A stretch of DNA of 64,000 bases. Origin: Armatimonadota bacterium (lineage in GTDB: Bacteria; Sysuimicrobiota; Sysuimicrobiia; Sysuimicrobiales; Kaftiobacteriaceae). The DNA is taken from assembly GCA_031081675.1 (NCBI GenBank), contig JAVHLZ010000002.1, forward strand, positions 73,439-137,438. Reading direction: 5' to 3'. The stretch's first letter is position 1. The number at the start of each line of letters is the position of its first letter. Below are positions 34,305 to 43,734 of this stretch, piece after piece. The position numbers and the translations under genes are program-made. The notes below the pieces were generated by a model that made no database searches, was not told the origin of the DNA, and worked only from the letters and a program-made list of their open reading frames with translations.

Positions 34305-35288
34305 ATGCGTACAGGGGCTTTGCTGGCGCTGACGGTTCTGGCAGTCGCCGCCCTGTCGGCCGGCGGGCTGGCCGGGCCGGCGTTTCCCGACCGGCCGGTG
34401 GAGATCATCGCCCCGGCGGGGCCCGGCGGCGGGTGGGACACGCTGTCCCGGATGACGGCCAAGGTGCTGGCCGAGGAGAAGCTCGTCACCCAGCCCATCA
34501 CCGTAACCAACATGCCCGGAGGGTCCGGGGCGGTGGCCATCGCCCACGTGGTCACCCGGCGCAAGGGGGACGCCTACACGCTCGTGGCCTTCTCGCCCGC
34601 GCTCACCCTGACCATCGTCAACCGCAACACGCCCTACACCTACCGGGACGTGACCCCTCTGGCCTCCCTCACCACGGACTACGGCGTGCTGGTGGTGCGC
34701 CGGGACTCCACCATCAACAACCTGCGGACGCTGCTGGAAGTGCTGAAGCGGAATCCCGACGCCGGCGTGGTGGCCGGGGGGTCGGCTCCGGGCAGCATGG
34801 ACCACATCATCTTCGCCAAGGCCGCGCGGGCCGGGGGCGTGGACCCTCTGAAGGTGCGCTACATCCCCTATCAGGGCGGCGGGGAGGCGCTGGCGGCGCT
34901 GCTGGGCGGCAGCGCCTCGGTGCTCTCCACCGGCGCCTCGGAGGTCCTGGCCCAGGTCCAGGCGGGCACGGTGCGCGTGCTGGCCATCTTCTCCGAGCAG
35001 CGACTGGGCGGGGCCTTCCGCAACGTCCCCACGGCCGCGGAACAGGGGTTCAATGTGACGTTTCCCATCTGGCGCGGCTTTTACGGCCCCCCGGAGATGC
35101 CGGCGGCCGCCGTCCGCTTCTGGGAGGAGACGCTGGTCCGGATGACCCGGACCAAGGGCTGGGAGAAGGTGCTGGCCGACACCCAGTGGTTCCCCTTCGT
35201 CCTGACCGGCGACAGGTTCCGCCGCTTCCTGGAGGAGGACACGAAGAACTTCGAGACGCTGTTGCGTGAGCTCGGGTTTGTGAAGTAG
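34305..35288 (+). CDS. tctC: tripartite tricarboxylate transporter substrate-binding protein
   Basis: A 327-residue extracytoplasmic receptor of the TctC/Bug family with a Sec signal peptide. FPDRPVEIIAPAGPGGGWD is the family signature. It captures di- or tricarboxylates or related compounds; the exact ligand is unknown. The ATG at 34305 has GGAGG upstream. tctB and tctA follow, so the whole tripartite importer is encoded here. Confidence 0.92.
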   Translation: MRTGALLALTVLAVAALSAGGLAGPAFPDRPVEIIAPAGPGGGWDTLSRMTAKVLAEEKLVTQPITVTNMPGGSGAVAIAHVVTRRKGDAYTLVAFSPALTLTIVNRNTPYTYRDVTPLASLTTDYGVLVVRRDSTINNLRTLLEVLKRNPDAGVVAGGSAPGSMDHIIFAKAARAGGVDPLKVRYIPYQGGGEALAALLGGSASVLSTGASEVLAQVQAGTVRVLAIFSEQRLGGAFRNVPTAAEQGFNVTFPIWRGFYGPPEMPAAAVRFWEETLVRMTRTKGWEKVLADTQWFPFVLTGDRFRRFLEEDTKNFETLLRELGFVK

Positions 35289-35294
35289 CAGGCC

Positions 35295-35783
35295 ATGACC
35301 TTTCAGGGCGAACCGGTCGCGCGCCCGGGGCGGGGCGGGCGCAGCGACCGGTTCGCGGCCGTCGTCATCTTCCTCGTTTCCTCCCTGTACATCCGCTACG
35401 CCCTCACGTTCCAGCCTCCGCGGTTTCGCAGCGAGGCGCTGGGCCCGGCGACATTTCCCCTCATGATCGGCGGGCTGATGGTGGTCTGCAGCGTCCTGCT
35501 CTTCGTTGAGTCGCTGCGCCGCGCGCCGGAACCTCCGGCGGCGTGGCGGCGCTCTCTGCCAGCCCTGGCGCTGTGGGGCCTTCTGCTGGCCTACAGCGTG
35601 GTGCTGGAGCGCCTCGGGTTTCCTCTGGCCACCGCCCTGTTTCTGGCGCCGAGCTTCCGGCTGCTGGGGGTACGGCCGTGGTGGCGGTGCCTGCTGTATG
35701 CGGTGGCCGTCACGGCGGCGGCCTGGTACGCCTTTGCCGCCCTGGACGTCCGCCTGCCCCGCGGGGAGTGGTGGCGCCGGTGA
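35295..35783 (+). CDS. tctB: tripartite tricarboxylate transporter small membrane subunit
   Basis: A 162-residue protein with four membrane helices, the TctB subunit. It starts six bases after tctC and its stop overlaps the tctA GTG. Little sequence conservation is expected in this family; identity rests on the fold and gene order. Confidence 0.88.
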   Translation: MTFQGEPVARPGRGGRSDRFAAVVIFLVSSLYIRYALTFQPPRFRSEALGPATFPLMIGGLMVVCSVLLFVESLRRAPEPPAAWRRSLPALALWGLLLAYSVVLERLGFPLATALFLAPSFRLLGVRPWWRCLLYAVAVTAAAWYAFAALDVRLPRGEWWRR

Positions 35784-37288
35784 GCGACACCTGGCAGCAC
35801 CTCCTGTTCGGCTTCCAGGTGGCCCTGCGCCCGGAGAACCTGGCCCTGGCCCTGGCCGGGGCGGTGGTGGGGACCATCGTCGGCGTGCTCCCCGGCATCG
35901 GGCCCGTGGGCGGGATCGCCCTGCTGCTCCCGCTGACGTTCAGGTTGCCTCCCGCCTCGGCCATGATCATGCTCACCGCCGTCTACTACGGGACCATGTA
36001 CGGGGGATCCACCACCTCGATTCTGATGAACGTCCCGGGCGAGGCGTCCTCGGTGGTGACGACCTTTGACGGGTACGCCATGGCCCGCCAGGGCCGGGCG
36101 GGCCCCGCCCTGGCCATCGCCGCCGTCGGCTCCTTCATCGCGGGCACCCTCTCCACCATTGCGCTGACGTTCTTCTCGCCGCTGCTGGCCACCTGGGGCC
36201 TGGCGTTCGGGCCGCCCGAGTACTTCGGGCTGATGGTGTTCGGCCTGTCGGCGGTGAGCAGCCTGGCGGGAGAGTCTCTGGTCAAGGCGCTGCTGTCCAT
36301 GGGCTTTGGCCTGATGCTGGCCACCGTGGGAACCGATCTGGTGACGGGCGTCCCCCGGTACACCTTTAACATCCCCTACCTCCTGGACGGGATCGATTTC
36401 GTCGTGGTGGTGATCGGCCTGTTCGCTGTCTCGGAGGTCATGGTCTCCGCGGAGGCGGCGGTCGGTGAGGTGCGGGTCCCGGTGAAGATCGAGCGCATCT
36501 GGCTCAGCCTGAAGGACTTCGTCCAGTCCTTCTGGGCCATCATCCGCGGCAGCGTCATCGGGTTCTACATCGGGATCCTGCCGGCGGCGGGGGCGACCAT
36601 CGCGTCGTTTCTGGCCTACAGCGTGGAGAAACAGCTGGCCCGGGACCCCTCGACCTTCGGCCGCGGCGATATCCGCGGGGTGGCCGCGCCCGAGTCGGCC
36701 AACAACGCCGCCGCGGTGGGCAACATGATCCCCATGCTGACCCTGGGGATCCCCGGGTCCTCCACCACGGCGCTGATGATGGGCGCACTGCTGGTCCTCA
36801 ACGTCGTTCCCGGGCCCATGCTGTTCCAGCAGCACCCCGATGTGGTGTGGGGTCTGGTGGCCAGCATGTACGTGAGCAACCTGGTGCTGCTGATCCTGAA
36901 CCTGCCCCTGGTGGGCCTGTTCGTGCGCATCCTGTACGTGCCGGAGCGGGTGCTGCTGCCCGCGATCCTGGCCATCTGCGTGGTGGGGACCTACGCGGTG
37001 AACTTCAGCGCCTTCGACCTGCTTACCATGACGGTGCTGGGGCTGGGGGCCTACTACCTGCGCAAGAACGACTACCCTCTGGGGCCGGCGGTCCTGGGGC
37101 TGGTCCTGGGCGACCTGATGGAGCAGAACCTGCGCCGGGCGCTCATCATGAGCAAGGGCAGCCCGGCCATCTTCGTCGCCCGGCCCGTGTCCGCGGTGCT
37201 GCTGGCGCTGTCGGTGCTGTCCCTGTGCGCTCCGGCGCTGCTGCGGCTCGCGCGGCGCCGGAGGTCTGCCGAGGCGGCGGCCGGGTAA
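35780..37288 (+). CDS. tctA: tripartite tricarboxylate transporter large membrane subunit
   Basis: A 502-residue permease with about 12 helices. The family signatures VVGTIVGVLPGIGPVGGIAL, YYGTMYGGSTTSILMNVPGE and the second half NMIPMLTLGIPGSSTTALMM are intact. The GTG at 35780 overlaps the tctB stop (GTGA). Confidence 0.95.
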   Translation: MSDTWQHLLFGFQVALRPENLALALAGAVVGTIVGVLPGIGPVGGIALLLPLTFRLPPASAMIMLTAVYYGTMYGGSTTSILMNVPGEASSVVTTFDGYAMARQGRAGPALAIAAVGSFIAGTLSTIALTFFSPLLATWGLAFGPPEYFGLMVFGLSAVSSLAGESLVKALLSMGFGLMLATVGTDLVTGVPRYTFNIPYLLDGIDFVVVVIGLFAVSEVMVSAEAAVGEVRVPVKIERIWLSLKDFVQSFWAIIRGSVIGFYIGILPAAGATIASFLAYSVEKQLARDPSTFGRGDIRGVAAPESANNAAAVGNMIPMLTLGIPGSSTTALMMGALLVLNVVPGPMLFQQHPDVVWGLVASMYVSNLVLLILNLPLVGLFVRILYVPERVLLPAILAICVVGTYAVNFSAFDLLTMTVLGLGAYYLRKNDYPLGPAVLGLVLGDLMEQNLRRALIMSKGSPAIFVARPVSAVLLALSVLSLCAPALLRLARRRRSAEAAAG

Positions 37289-37466
37289 GGGCCCGGGCAG
37301 GCCGCGCCGACGGGCCGCCTCCCGCGGCGGGAACGTGCTCGCCCGGTGCAGTCCGGTGTCACGAGGCCGTTCTTCCCCTGCACCCACAGACCGGCAGACT
37401 GCAGCTCTGAGCATCGCCCCACCCCGGGCACGCCAGGCCGCGGAGCCGGTCAAATCCCGCGGCGTG

Positions 37467-38324
37467 TCAGAACCGCAGTCCCGCCCGGGCGATTCCCTGG
37501 ACGAAGTACCGCTGCAGGGCGAAGAAGACCACCAGCACCGGCACCACCGCGAAGGTGGCGGCGGCCATCAGCAGCCGCGGCTGCGTCCCCCACTCGCTGG
37601 AGAAGGCCAGCAGGCCCACCATGATGGGCCGCATCTCGGGCGTGTTGGTGACGATCAGCGGCCAGGTGAGGGCGTTCCAGGACCCCAGGAAGGTCAGCAC
37701 CGCCACCGTGATGAAGGCCGGGGTGCTCAGGGGGACCACCACCCGCCACAGGAAGGTCAGGTGGGAGGCGCCGTCGATGGTGGCGGCGTCCTGCAGCTCC
37801 TGGGGGATGGTGGCGAAGTGCTGGCGCAAAAAGAAGATGCCGAAGATGCTCGCCAGCCAGGGAACGATGAGGGCGGCGTAGGTGTTGAGCCATCCCAGCC
37901 GGGTGATGGTGATGTAGTTGGGAACCAGCTGGACCTCGCCCGGGACCATGAGGGTGCCCAGGAAGATCATGAACAGCGCTTCGCGCCCCGCAAAGCGCAT
38001 GCGGGAGAAGGCGTAGGCGGCCAGGGCGGAGGTCACCAGCACGCCGGCGGTTTCGGTGACGGCGATGATGGTGCTGTTGAGGAAATACCGGGCAAAGGGC
38101 GCGTGATTCCAGGCGTCTGCGTAGTTTTCCCAGGCCAGACGCGACGGGATCCAGGTGAAGGGGTCGGTGAAGATCTCCTGCAGCGGCTTGAGAGAGGTGG
38201 CCACCATCAGGTAGTAGGGGAGCAGCATCACGGCCGAGCCGGCAAGCAGGACTCCGTGAGCCGCCAGGGTGGCCAGCGACAGGCGCCGTCGCCCGGGGGT
38301 CCGGGAGTGGATCGCCGGGGTCAT
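37467..38324 (-). CDS. carbohydrate ABC transporter permease (MalG/UgpE-like)
   Basis: A 285-residue inner-membrane subunit with six helices. The EAA loop is visible in LQDAATIDGASHLTFLWRVV (EAA-G motif region). It overlaps the upstream permease gene by four bases. No ATP-binding gene follows, so a shared MsmX/UgpC-like ATPase from elsewhere must energise it. Confidence 0.9.
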   Translation of the reverse strand: MTPAIHSRTPGRRRLSLATLAAHGVLLAGSAVMLLPYYLMVATSLKPLQEIFTDPFTWIPSRLAWENYADAWNHAPFARYFLNSTIIAVTETAGVLVTSALAAYAFSRMRFAGREALFMIFLGTLMVPGEVQLVPNYITITRLGWLNTYAALIVPWLASIFGIFFLRQHFATIPQELQDAATIDGASHLTFLWRVVVPLSTPAFITVAVLTFLGSWNALTWPLIVTNTPEMRPIMVGLLAFSSEWGTQPRLLMAAATFAVVPVLVVFFALQRYFVQGIARAGLRF

Positions 38325-39259
38325 AGCTCGTAGTGCACCCGCCCGGAGAGGATGCGCCGCTGCAGCAGCGTCAGCAGAAGGATGATGAGGAAGAGGGTGT
38401 AGGCCTGGGCGGCCGCGTATCCCATGCGGAAGTACTGGAACCCCTGCTGGTAGATGGAGTACACGACGGTCAGGGTGCGGTTGAGAGGGCCGCCCCCGGT
38501 GAGAAACAGCGGGAGGGCAAACACCTTAAATGCGCCGATCATGCTGATGATGAGAATGAAGTAGGTGGTCGGGGATAGCAGGGGCAGGGTGATGTGCCGG
38601 AACAGCTGCCAGCTGCTGGCTCCGTCTATCTGCGCGGCCTCGTAGTACTCGGGGGGAATGGCCTGCAGGCCCGCCAGGAAGATCACCGTGTCCCGTCCCA
38701 GGCTGCTCCACACCGCGACCGCCACCATGGCCGGCATCGCCTGAACGGGATCCAGCAGCCACCGCTGGGGAGGCAGGCCCACCTTGCCGAGCAACACGTT
38801 CAGCAGGCCGAAGTGGTCGGGGTGGTACAGCCACTGCCACACCATCGCCACCGCCGCCAGAGGCGTGACGTAGGGGATGAAGAAGGCGGTGCGATACCAG
38901 GAGATGCCCGCCAGGCGACGGTTCAGCAGCAGAGCACACCCCAGCGCCAGGGGGACCGTCACCCCCACCGAGGCCACCGCAAAGTAGGTGGTGTTGCCCA
39001 GCGCGGCGAGGAACTTCTCGTCGGCCACTAGCTGGCGGTAGTTGTCCAGTCCCACAAAGGGCCGCTGGGGGTCGATCAGGTTCCAGCGCAGCAGGCTGAC
39101 GTAGAAGGCGTACCCGATGGGGAAGAAGTGGAACACCGCCAGCACGGCGGTTGCCGGCAGGAGGAACGCCGCCGCCTCCACGTGCTCGGCGACGCGCCGC
39201 ACACGGCGGGTCCAGGGGGATGCGCGCAGACGGGCGGGCAACGCGCCGGTTGTCGCCAC
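38321..39259 (-). CDS. carbohydrate ABC transporter permease (MalF/UgpA-like)
   Basis: A 312-residue permease with six helices; the EAA loop is EYYEAAQIDGASSWQLFRHI. Second gene of the sugar or glycerol-phosphate-type ABC operon, 62 bases after the binding protein. Confidence 0.9.
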   Translation of the reverse strand: MATTGALPARLRASPWTRRVRRVAEHVEAAAFLLPATAVLAVFHFFPIGYAFYVSLLRWNLIDPQRPFVGLDNYRQLVADEKFLAALGNTTYFAVASVGVTVPLALGCALLLNRRLAGISWYRTAFFIPYVTPLAAVAMVWQWLYHPDHFGLLNVLLGKVGLPPQRWLLDPVQAMPAMVAVAVWSSLGRDTVIFLAGLQAIPPEYYEAAQIDGASSWQLFRHITLPLLSPTTYFILIISMIGAFKVFALPLFLTGGGPLNRTLTVVYSIYQQGFQYFRMGYAAAQAYTLFLIILLLTLLQRRILSGRVHYEL

Positions 39260-39321
39260 ACTCTCACCCCCGCCTGCCGGTCAGGCTCCCACCCGGCCCG
39301 CCCCCAGGATCCAGTCGTCCG

Positions 39322-40593
39322 CTAGCGGGGGCGCTGGGCCAGCAACCGGTTCGCCCGGACGGCGGCGTCGCCCAGCGCCTGCGCCGCCGTCTTCTTGCCC
39401 AGAATGGCCTCCTCCACCGCGTCCTGGATGATGTCGCGGATCTCCTGCCACTCGGCGATGGCCGGCTCGCTGCGGGCGAAAGCCAGCGAGTCCAGTCCCG
39501 CCTTGTGCAGGGGGTTCTCGCGCAGGTAGACCTTCATGAGGGTGGACTCGACCGCAGACCGTCGCACTGGCATGTAGAAGGTGCGCAGCGACCACCGGGT
39601 GGTGCCGGTGGTGCTGGTCAGGAACTTGATGTACCGCCAGGCCGCCGCCTGCTGTTCCGGCGTGGCGCGGGCCAGGATGGCCAGGTCGGTGCCGGTGAGG
39701 ATGGTGGCCCGCTTGCGGCGGTAGGGGAGGGGCGCCAGGCCGATGGTGAAGCGGTCCGCCACGGCGGCCCGGGCGAAGGCCAGACCGGGGTTGGTGGCAA
39801 AGTACATGGCCACCTTGCCCGCTCCGAAGTCTGCATCGGCGAATCCCGGCAGGACGTAGGCGACCTTGTGGGTGTTCACCAGGTCCACCAGGAACTGGAG
39901 GGCCTCCACGCCCGCCGGGCTGTTGAACGCCACCTCCCGCCCGCCGGGCGCGAGGAAGTCACCGCCGTTGGTGAGCAGCATGGTGAGGAAGTAATCGGTG
40001 GTGGGGCGCACCACGAACCCGTAGCGCACCACCCGCCCCCCTTCCTGTCGGGTCAGCGCCCTGGCGGCAGTCACCAGGTCGTCCCAGGTCTGGGGCACCG
40101 TCAGGTTGTGCTCACGCAGCAGGTCGGCGTTGTAGAACAGCAGGTACAGGCTCTTGTTGAACGGCATGGTCCACATGACGCCGTTGAAGGTATTGGCCTG
40201 CCGCAGAGCCGGGAGAATATCGTTGATCTCCTCCTCAGACAGACCCTGAGGTCCGCGCATGAACCGCTCCACGGGCACGATGGCTCCGGCCCGGATCAGC
40301 TGGTCCGTCCAGTTGCCAAACACCTGGGAGATGGTGGGTGGGTTGCCGGCCGCCACCGCGGCGATGAGTTTCTGGTTCAATGCCCCGTAAGTGCCCTGGT
40401 ACTGGGCGGTGACCACGATCCCCGGATTGAGCCTGTTGAAGTCTTCGGTCAGTTCGTTGACGGCGGGCTGCAGGACGCCGCTCATGCCGTGCCAGAAGGT
40501 GATGGTCACCGGGCCGCCGGCGGCGGCCACGCCCAGGGCGAGCAGCAAGAGCCCCGCCAGTACGGCGCCATGGACGCTCCATCGGGCGCACAT
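39322..40593 (-). CDS. extracellular solute-binding protein (UgpB/MalE-like)
   Basis: A 423-residue family 1 binding protein with a signal peptide. VTITFWHGMSGVLQPAVNEL followed by NPGIVVTAQYQGTY is typical of UgpB, which binds glycerol-3-phosphate, and of related sugar receptors. The ATG at 40593 has AAGGGGGTG upstream. First gene of the ABC operon. A phosphatase gene lies upstream on the same strand, which fits a phosphate-ester role but does not prove it. Confidence 0.88.
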   Translation of the reverse strand: MCARWSVHGAVLAGLLLLALGVAAAGGPVTITFWHGMSGVLQPAVNELTEDFNRLNPGIVVTAQYQGTYGALNQKLIAAVAAGNPPTISQVFGNWTDQLIRAGAIVPVERFMRGPQGLSEEEINDILPALRQANTFNGVMWTMPFNKSLYLLFYNADLLREHNLTVPQTWDDLVTAARALTRQEGGRVVRYGFVVRPTTDYFLTMLLTNGGDFLAPGGREVAFNSPAGVEALQFLVDLVNTHKVAYVLPGFADADFGAGKVAMYFATNPGLAFARAAVADRFTIGLAPLPYRRKRATILTGTDLAILARATPEQQAAAWRYIKFLTSTTGTTRWSLRTFYMPVRRSAVESTLMKVYLRENPLHKAGLDSLAFARSEPAIAEWQEIRDIIQDAVEEAILGKKTAAQALGDAAVRANRLLAQRPR

Positions 40594-40724
40594 CTTCGGC
40601 ACCCCCTTGTGCATTCGGCCTTGCCTTCGACGTCTCCGGAGGCGTTCCTCGGGTCCGGCCTGCGGCCTCCCTTCGTGTCGCCTGGTGGCAGGTGCCCTAC
40701 CGAGGGACGCAGGTGATGTTGCGC

Positions 40725-41984
40725 TCATGGACCCGTCACCGTTCGGTACAGCAGCCGGCCGTCGACGTCATAGAGCTCCACCGCCAGTTGCGGAGGTGAC
40801 GGCTCGATCCGCAGCAGACCGAAGGTGAAGCTGCGGTTGAAGCTGAACACGGTCTCGGGATACTCGGCGGCCCGGCGTCGGGTGTTGATGACGGCCGCCA
40901 GCGGCCCGGCGATGCCCTCCAGCACTCCCTCCCTGTGCCGGATCACCGCGGCGTAGTGCACGTCTCCGCTGACAAATACCACTCCCCGGATGCCCCGGGC
41001 CACGGTGTCAAGGATCACCTGCCGCTCCGCGGTGTAGCCTTCCCAGGAGTCGGCGCCGTGGAACTTGAGGGGGACGCTGGTGGCGACCACCTTGAAGTGC
41101 GCCCGGGACTCGGCCAGTCCCCGCAGCAACCACTGCCGCTGCTGTTCTCCCAGCATCGTCTTGGCCGGGGTGTCCCGGTCGTAGGCCGGTGACCGGTACT
41201 GGCGGGTGTCGAGGATGAAGATCTCCACCAGGCGGCCCCACCGGAACGACCGGTGCAGGCGGGTGGGGTCCGCCGGGGGGGTCCGTATCGGCCAGTACTC
41301 CAGAAAAGCCTGCCGGCCGATGGCCAGGCGCGGATGGGTCCGGTCGAAGTTGTTGGCCACCTCGTGGTCGTCCCAGGTTGTCCACACCGGCACCGTCCGG
41401 AGAAACCGGCGGAACGGCTCGTCGGCGCGGTTGCGCCGGTAGCACTCGCGGTACTCGGCCAGGGTCTGCGCTCCGCAGTCCAGGTCGGAGTAGATGGTGT
41501 CGCCGAGGAACAGGAAGGCGTCCGGTTGCGCCGCACGGATGGCGTCGAAGATCCGGAAAGGCCGGAAACGTTCGCTGGTGTCCGCGCCCCACGCCAGAGC
41601 GAGGGCGGCTGCGGCATCAGGTGGCGGTGCCGTCTGCAGCTCACCGACCAGGCTTGCAGTGCCCCCGGGTTCCGCAACCACCCGGTAGAAGTACCGCGCG
41701 GCCGCCTGCAGGTCGGAGAGTTCCACCTTCGCCGTGAAGTCGGTGGCCTCGGTAACGGTGACGGGCGTGGTGCTTCGGCCCAGGGCGGCCGTGGGTCCGT
41801 ACTCCACCCGCACGGCCCCGGGGGTGCCGGTCCGCACCCAGATGACGGCCGAGCTGTCCGTCACGTCCCCGCTGAAGACGACCGGCGGCTCTGCCGCCCG
41901 CAGACCCGGAGCCGGGCCGACCTCCGCCGCCACGACGGTGGCGGCCAGGGCGAGGGCGAGGACGACCCTGAGAATGCGATCCAT
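40725..41984 (-). CDS. phoD: PhoD-like alkaline phosphatase/phosphodiesterase
   Basis: A 419-residue exported metallophosphoesterase. It has an N-terminal hydrophobic signal without a twin-arginine motif, a fibronectin-like domain, then the catalytic domain with FLFLGDTIYSDLDC, VWTTWDDHEVANNF and VFVSGDVHYAAV metal sites. PhoD enzymes use Fe and Ca and cleave phosphomono- and diesters. Most are Tat exported; this one looks Sec exported. ATG 41984 matches the signal start. Confidence 0.88.
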   Translation of the reverse strand: MDRILRVVLALALAATVVAAEVGPAPGLRAAEPPVVFSGDVTDSSAVIWVRTGTPGAVRVEYGPTAALGRSTTPVTVTEATDFTAKVELSDLQAAARYFYRVVAEPGGTASLVGELQTAPPPDAAAALALAWGADTSERFRPFRIFDAIRAAQPDAFLFLGDTIYSDLDCGAQTLAEYRECYRRNRADEPFRRFLRTVPVWTTWDDHEVANNFDRTHPRLAIGRQAFLEYWPIRTPPADPTRLHRSFRWGRLVEIFILDTRQYRSPAYDRDTPAKTMLGEQQRQWLLRGLAESRAHFKVVATSVPLKFHGADSWEGYTAERQVILDTVARGIRGVVFVSGDVHYAAVIRHREGVLEGIAGPLAAVINTRRRAAEYPETVFSFNRSFTFGLLRIEPSPPQLAVELYDVDGRLLYRTVTGP

Positions 41985-42383
41985 GTGCCGACGGGGGTCT
42001 TCGGGCGCGCCCTCCACCAATCCTCCGGGCGGGCTGGCCATGGTCGTCTTTTCACGCCTTCATTGCGGCGGCATACGGGTTTGCGCCGTTCCAATGAGCG
42101 ACGCACTTCGGATTTTGGGGGCAGACCTCCGTTGTCGAAGGCCCCGGCACCCCGGATCTTTTGAATTTTGGGGTCAGACCCTCATCGTCGGGGAGGCGTT
42201 GCACTGTGCGCACGAAGGACGTCTGGTGTGTGCGTCTGACCGTCTGGGAGGTCGGGCGACAGACTCTCCGTGGCTGGGGATTGCACCCCTATCGGGGTGC
42301 TCCACCGGGGGCCCTCACCCTGCCCTCTCCCGGAGGGAGAGGGAAACGAGGATGGCGCCCCTGGCGGGGCGCTCCACCATCTC
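41985..42383. repeat. non-coding stretch with dispersed palindromic repeats, copy 2
   Basis: No gene is visible. It contains two copies of the GGGGTCAGACC element (degenerate at 42112-42128, good at 42163-42183). It also carries the palindrome CCCTCTCCC-GGA-GGGAGAGGG (about 42323-42343), preceded by CCCTCACCCTG and flanked on both sides by GGGGYGCTCCACC. The block runs up to the 3' end of tRNA-Arg(CCT). Confidence 0.65.
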
Positions 42384-42459
42384 TGGCGGGCCCGGAGGGA
42401 ATCGAACCCCCGACCAGAGGCTTAGGAGTCCCCTGCTCTGTCCACTGAGCTACGGGCCC
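42384..42459 (-). tRNA. tRNA-Arg (CCT anticodon)
   Basis: A 76-nt tRNA with acceptor GGGCCCG/CGGGCCC, encoded CCA, D arm TAGCTCAGTGGACAGAGCA, anticodon loop CTCCTAA (anticodon CCT at 42426-42424). A repeat block abuts its 3' end. Confidence 0.95.
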
Positions 42460-42467
42460 GCGCTCAC

Positions 42468-42473
42468 ATTATA
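42468..42473 (-). promoter_or_regulatory. -10 box of tRNA-Arg(CCT)
   Basis: A perfect TATAAT on the minus strand, eight bases before the tRNA 5' end. Confidence 0.6.
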
Positions 42474-42572
42474 CGCGACCCGTCCGGCTCCGGGCGCCCG
42501 TCCAGACGGACCCCGGGGGGCTTGCCCGCCGATGCTGGGCCTGGCCGACTGCCGCGGGACCGTCTGTCCAGC

Positions 42573-43305
42573 GTGCGGGCGATCGTGGTGACCCGGTCGT
42601 ACCTGGTGGCACCCCTGGTGGTCCTCATCGGCTTCCTGCTGCACGGTGCCAGCCCCATGGGGCGGCGTTCTGGGGATCGTGGCGTCGGCGAGCTGGCCTC
42701 CGTCAGCCTGACCATCGCCCAGGGATTCCACATCCTGCTGCTGGCGCCGGTGGCCAACATCCAGTTCCTGGCCCGCGACGATGCCCACCTGGCGCTGGTC
42801 CAGAACGACATCGCCTACCACGCATGCAACGGCCGGGAGATGTTCGCCGAGCCCGGGTCTAACCGACCGCGTCCCATCACGGCCTTCCGCGGCGTGGCCA
42901 TGCTGTACCCGGAGACCATCCAGATCGTGACCCTGCGGGACAAGGGGATCAGTCGGGTGGAGCACCTCCGGGGCAGGCGCGTGGTGGGGGGCGCCGGGCA
43001 GCAGCACCGAGGCGAACGCCCGGCAGATTCTCCAGGTGCACGACATCTACTATCGCGAGCTGCGGGTGGACTTCCTGTCCTTTGCGGCTCGCATGGACCA
43101 GCTGCGGGATGAGATCCGTGGTCTTCCTGACGGCCGGCATCCCCACCGCCGCCGTGACGGATGTCGCCGCGTCGCGGGACATCGTGATCCTGCCCATCGG
43201 CGACGAGGCCCTGCGGGCCCGCTGGCCGTTCTACACGCGCCAGGTCATTCCCCCCGGGACGTACCGCGGGATCACCGCCCTGATGCCGACCGATCGTCCG
43301 GTGGA
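42573..43305 (+). pseudogene. broken TAXI-family TRAP receptor gene
   Basis: Remnants of a TAXI solute receptor occur in three reading frames. One frame holds DDAHLALVQNDIAYHACNG and LYPETIQIVTLRDKGI to about 43000. A second holds ILQVHDIYYRELRVDFLSF to about 43115. A third holds VVFLTAGIPTAAVTDVAASR and ARWPFYTRQVIPPGTYRGI. Two frameshifts at least are needed, and the ligand-binding N-terminal block (TGTTGGVYFPLGGG in the intact copy at 51745-52713) is lost or scrambled. This is a decayed relative of the intact TAXI gene. Confidence 0.8.
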
Positions 43306-43701
43306 GTGCGGGTCGCCGGGGAGGGACGGTCAGCACTGGTGGCCGTCGCTCCGGGCGCGCGGGTCGAGCTGTTGTATACCCACACCGTCGAGCGCACGCC
43401 GGTGGCGGAGGTGTTCCAGGCCGAGCGGGACGGGCTCTGGCTGGTGGAGGTGCGGTTCGTGTCCCAGGGCGCGGAGCTGCCCGCAGACGGCTATGCGCGG
43501 GAGGGCGGCCAGTACGTGCTGCGGTCGCCCCGTCGGGTGGGCGCGCTGCCCCTGCGGATCCCCGCCCGGGCCGGCCACCGCCTGCGCGTCGGCGACCGGG
43601 TCCTGGATCTGACGCAGGCCTTCGGCGATGGGGCCAGCGTGGTCATCTCTTCCGGGCCCGGCCGGTGGCGGGTATGGTGGCCCGCGCTGCCGCGGTGGTG
43701 A
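43306..43701 (+). CDS. DUF1850 protein following the broken TAXI gene
   Basis: A 131-residue frame with the DUF1850 pattern: VELLYTHTVERTPVAEVFQ, LPADGYAREGGQYVL and HRLRVGDRVLDL. DUF1850 proteins accompany TAXI-TRAP transporters; an intact set lies at 49216-52713. No export signal remains, and the downstream TRAP permease is absent, so this gene is probably decaying with its neighbour. Confidence 0.55.
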   Translation: MRVAGEGRSALVAVAPGARVELLYTHTVERTPVAEVFQAERDGLWLVEVRFVSQGAELPADGYAREGGQYVLRSPRRVGALPLRIPARAGHRLRVGDRVLDLTQAFGDGASVVISSGPGRWRVWWPALPRW

Positions 43702-43734
43702 GAGTGCGGCGTACCCGGCGTGCTTGTCCCGTGG

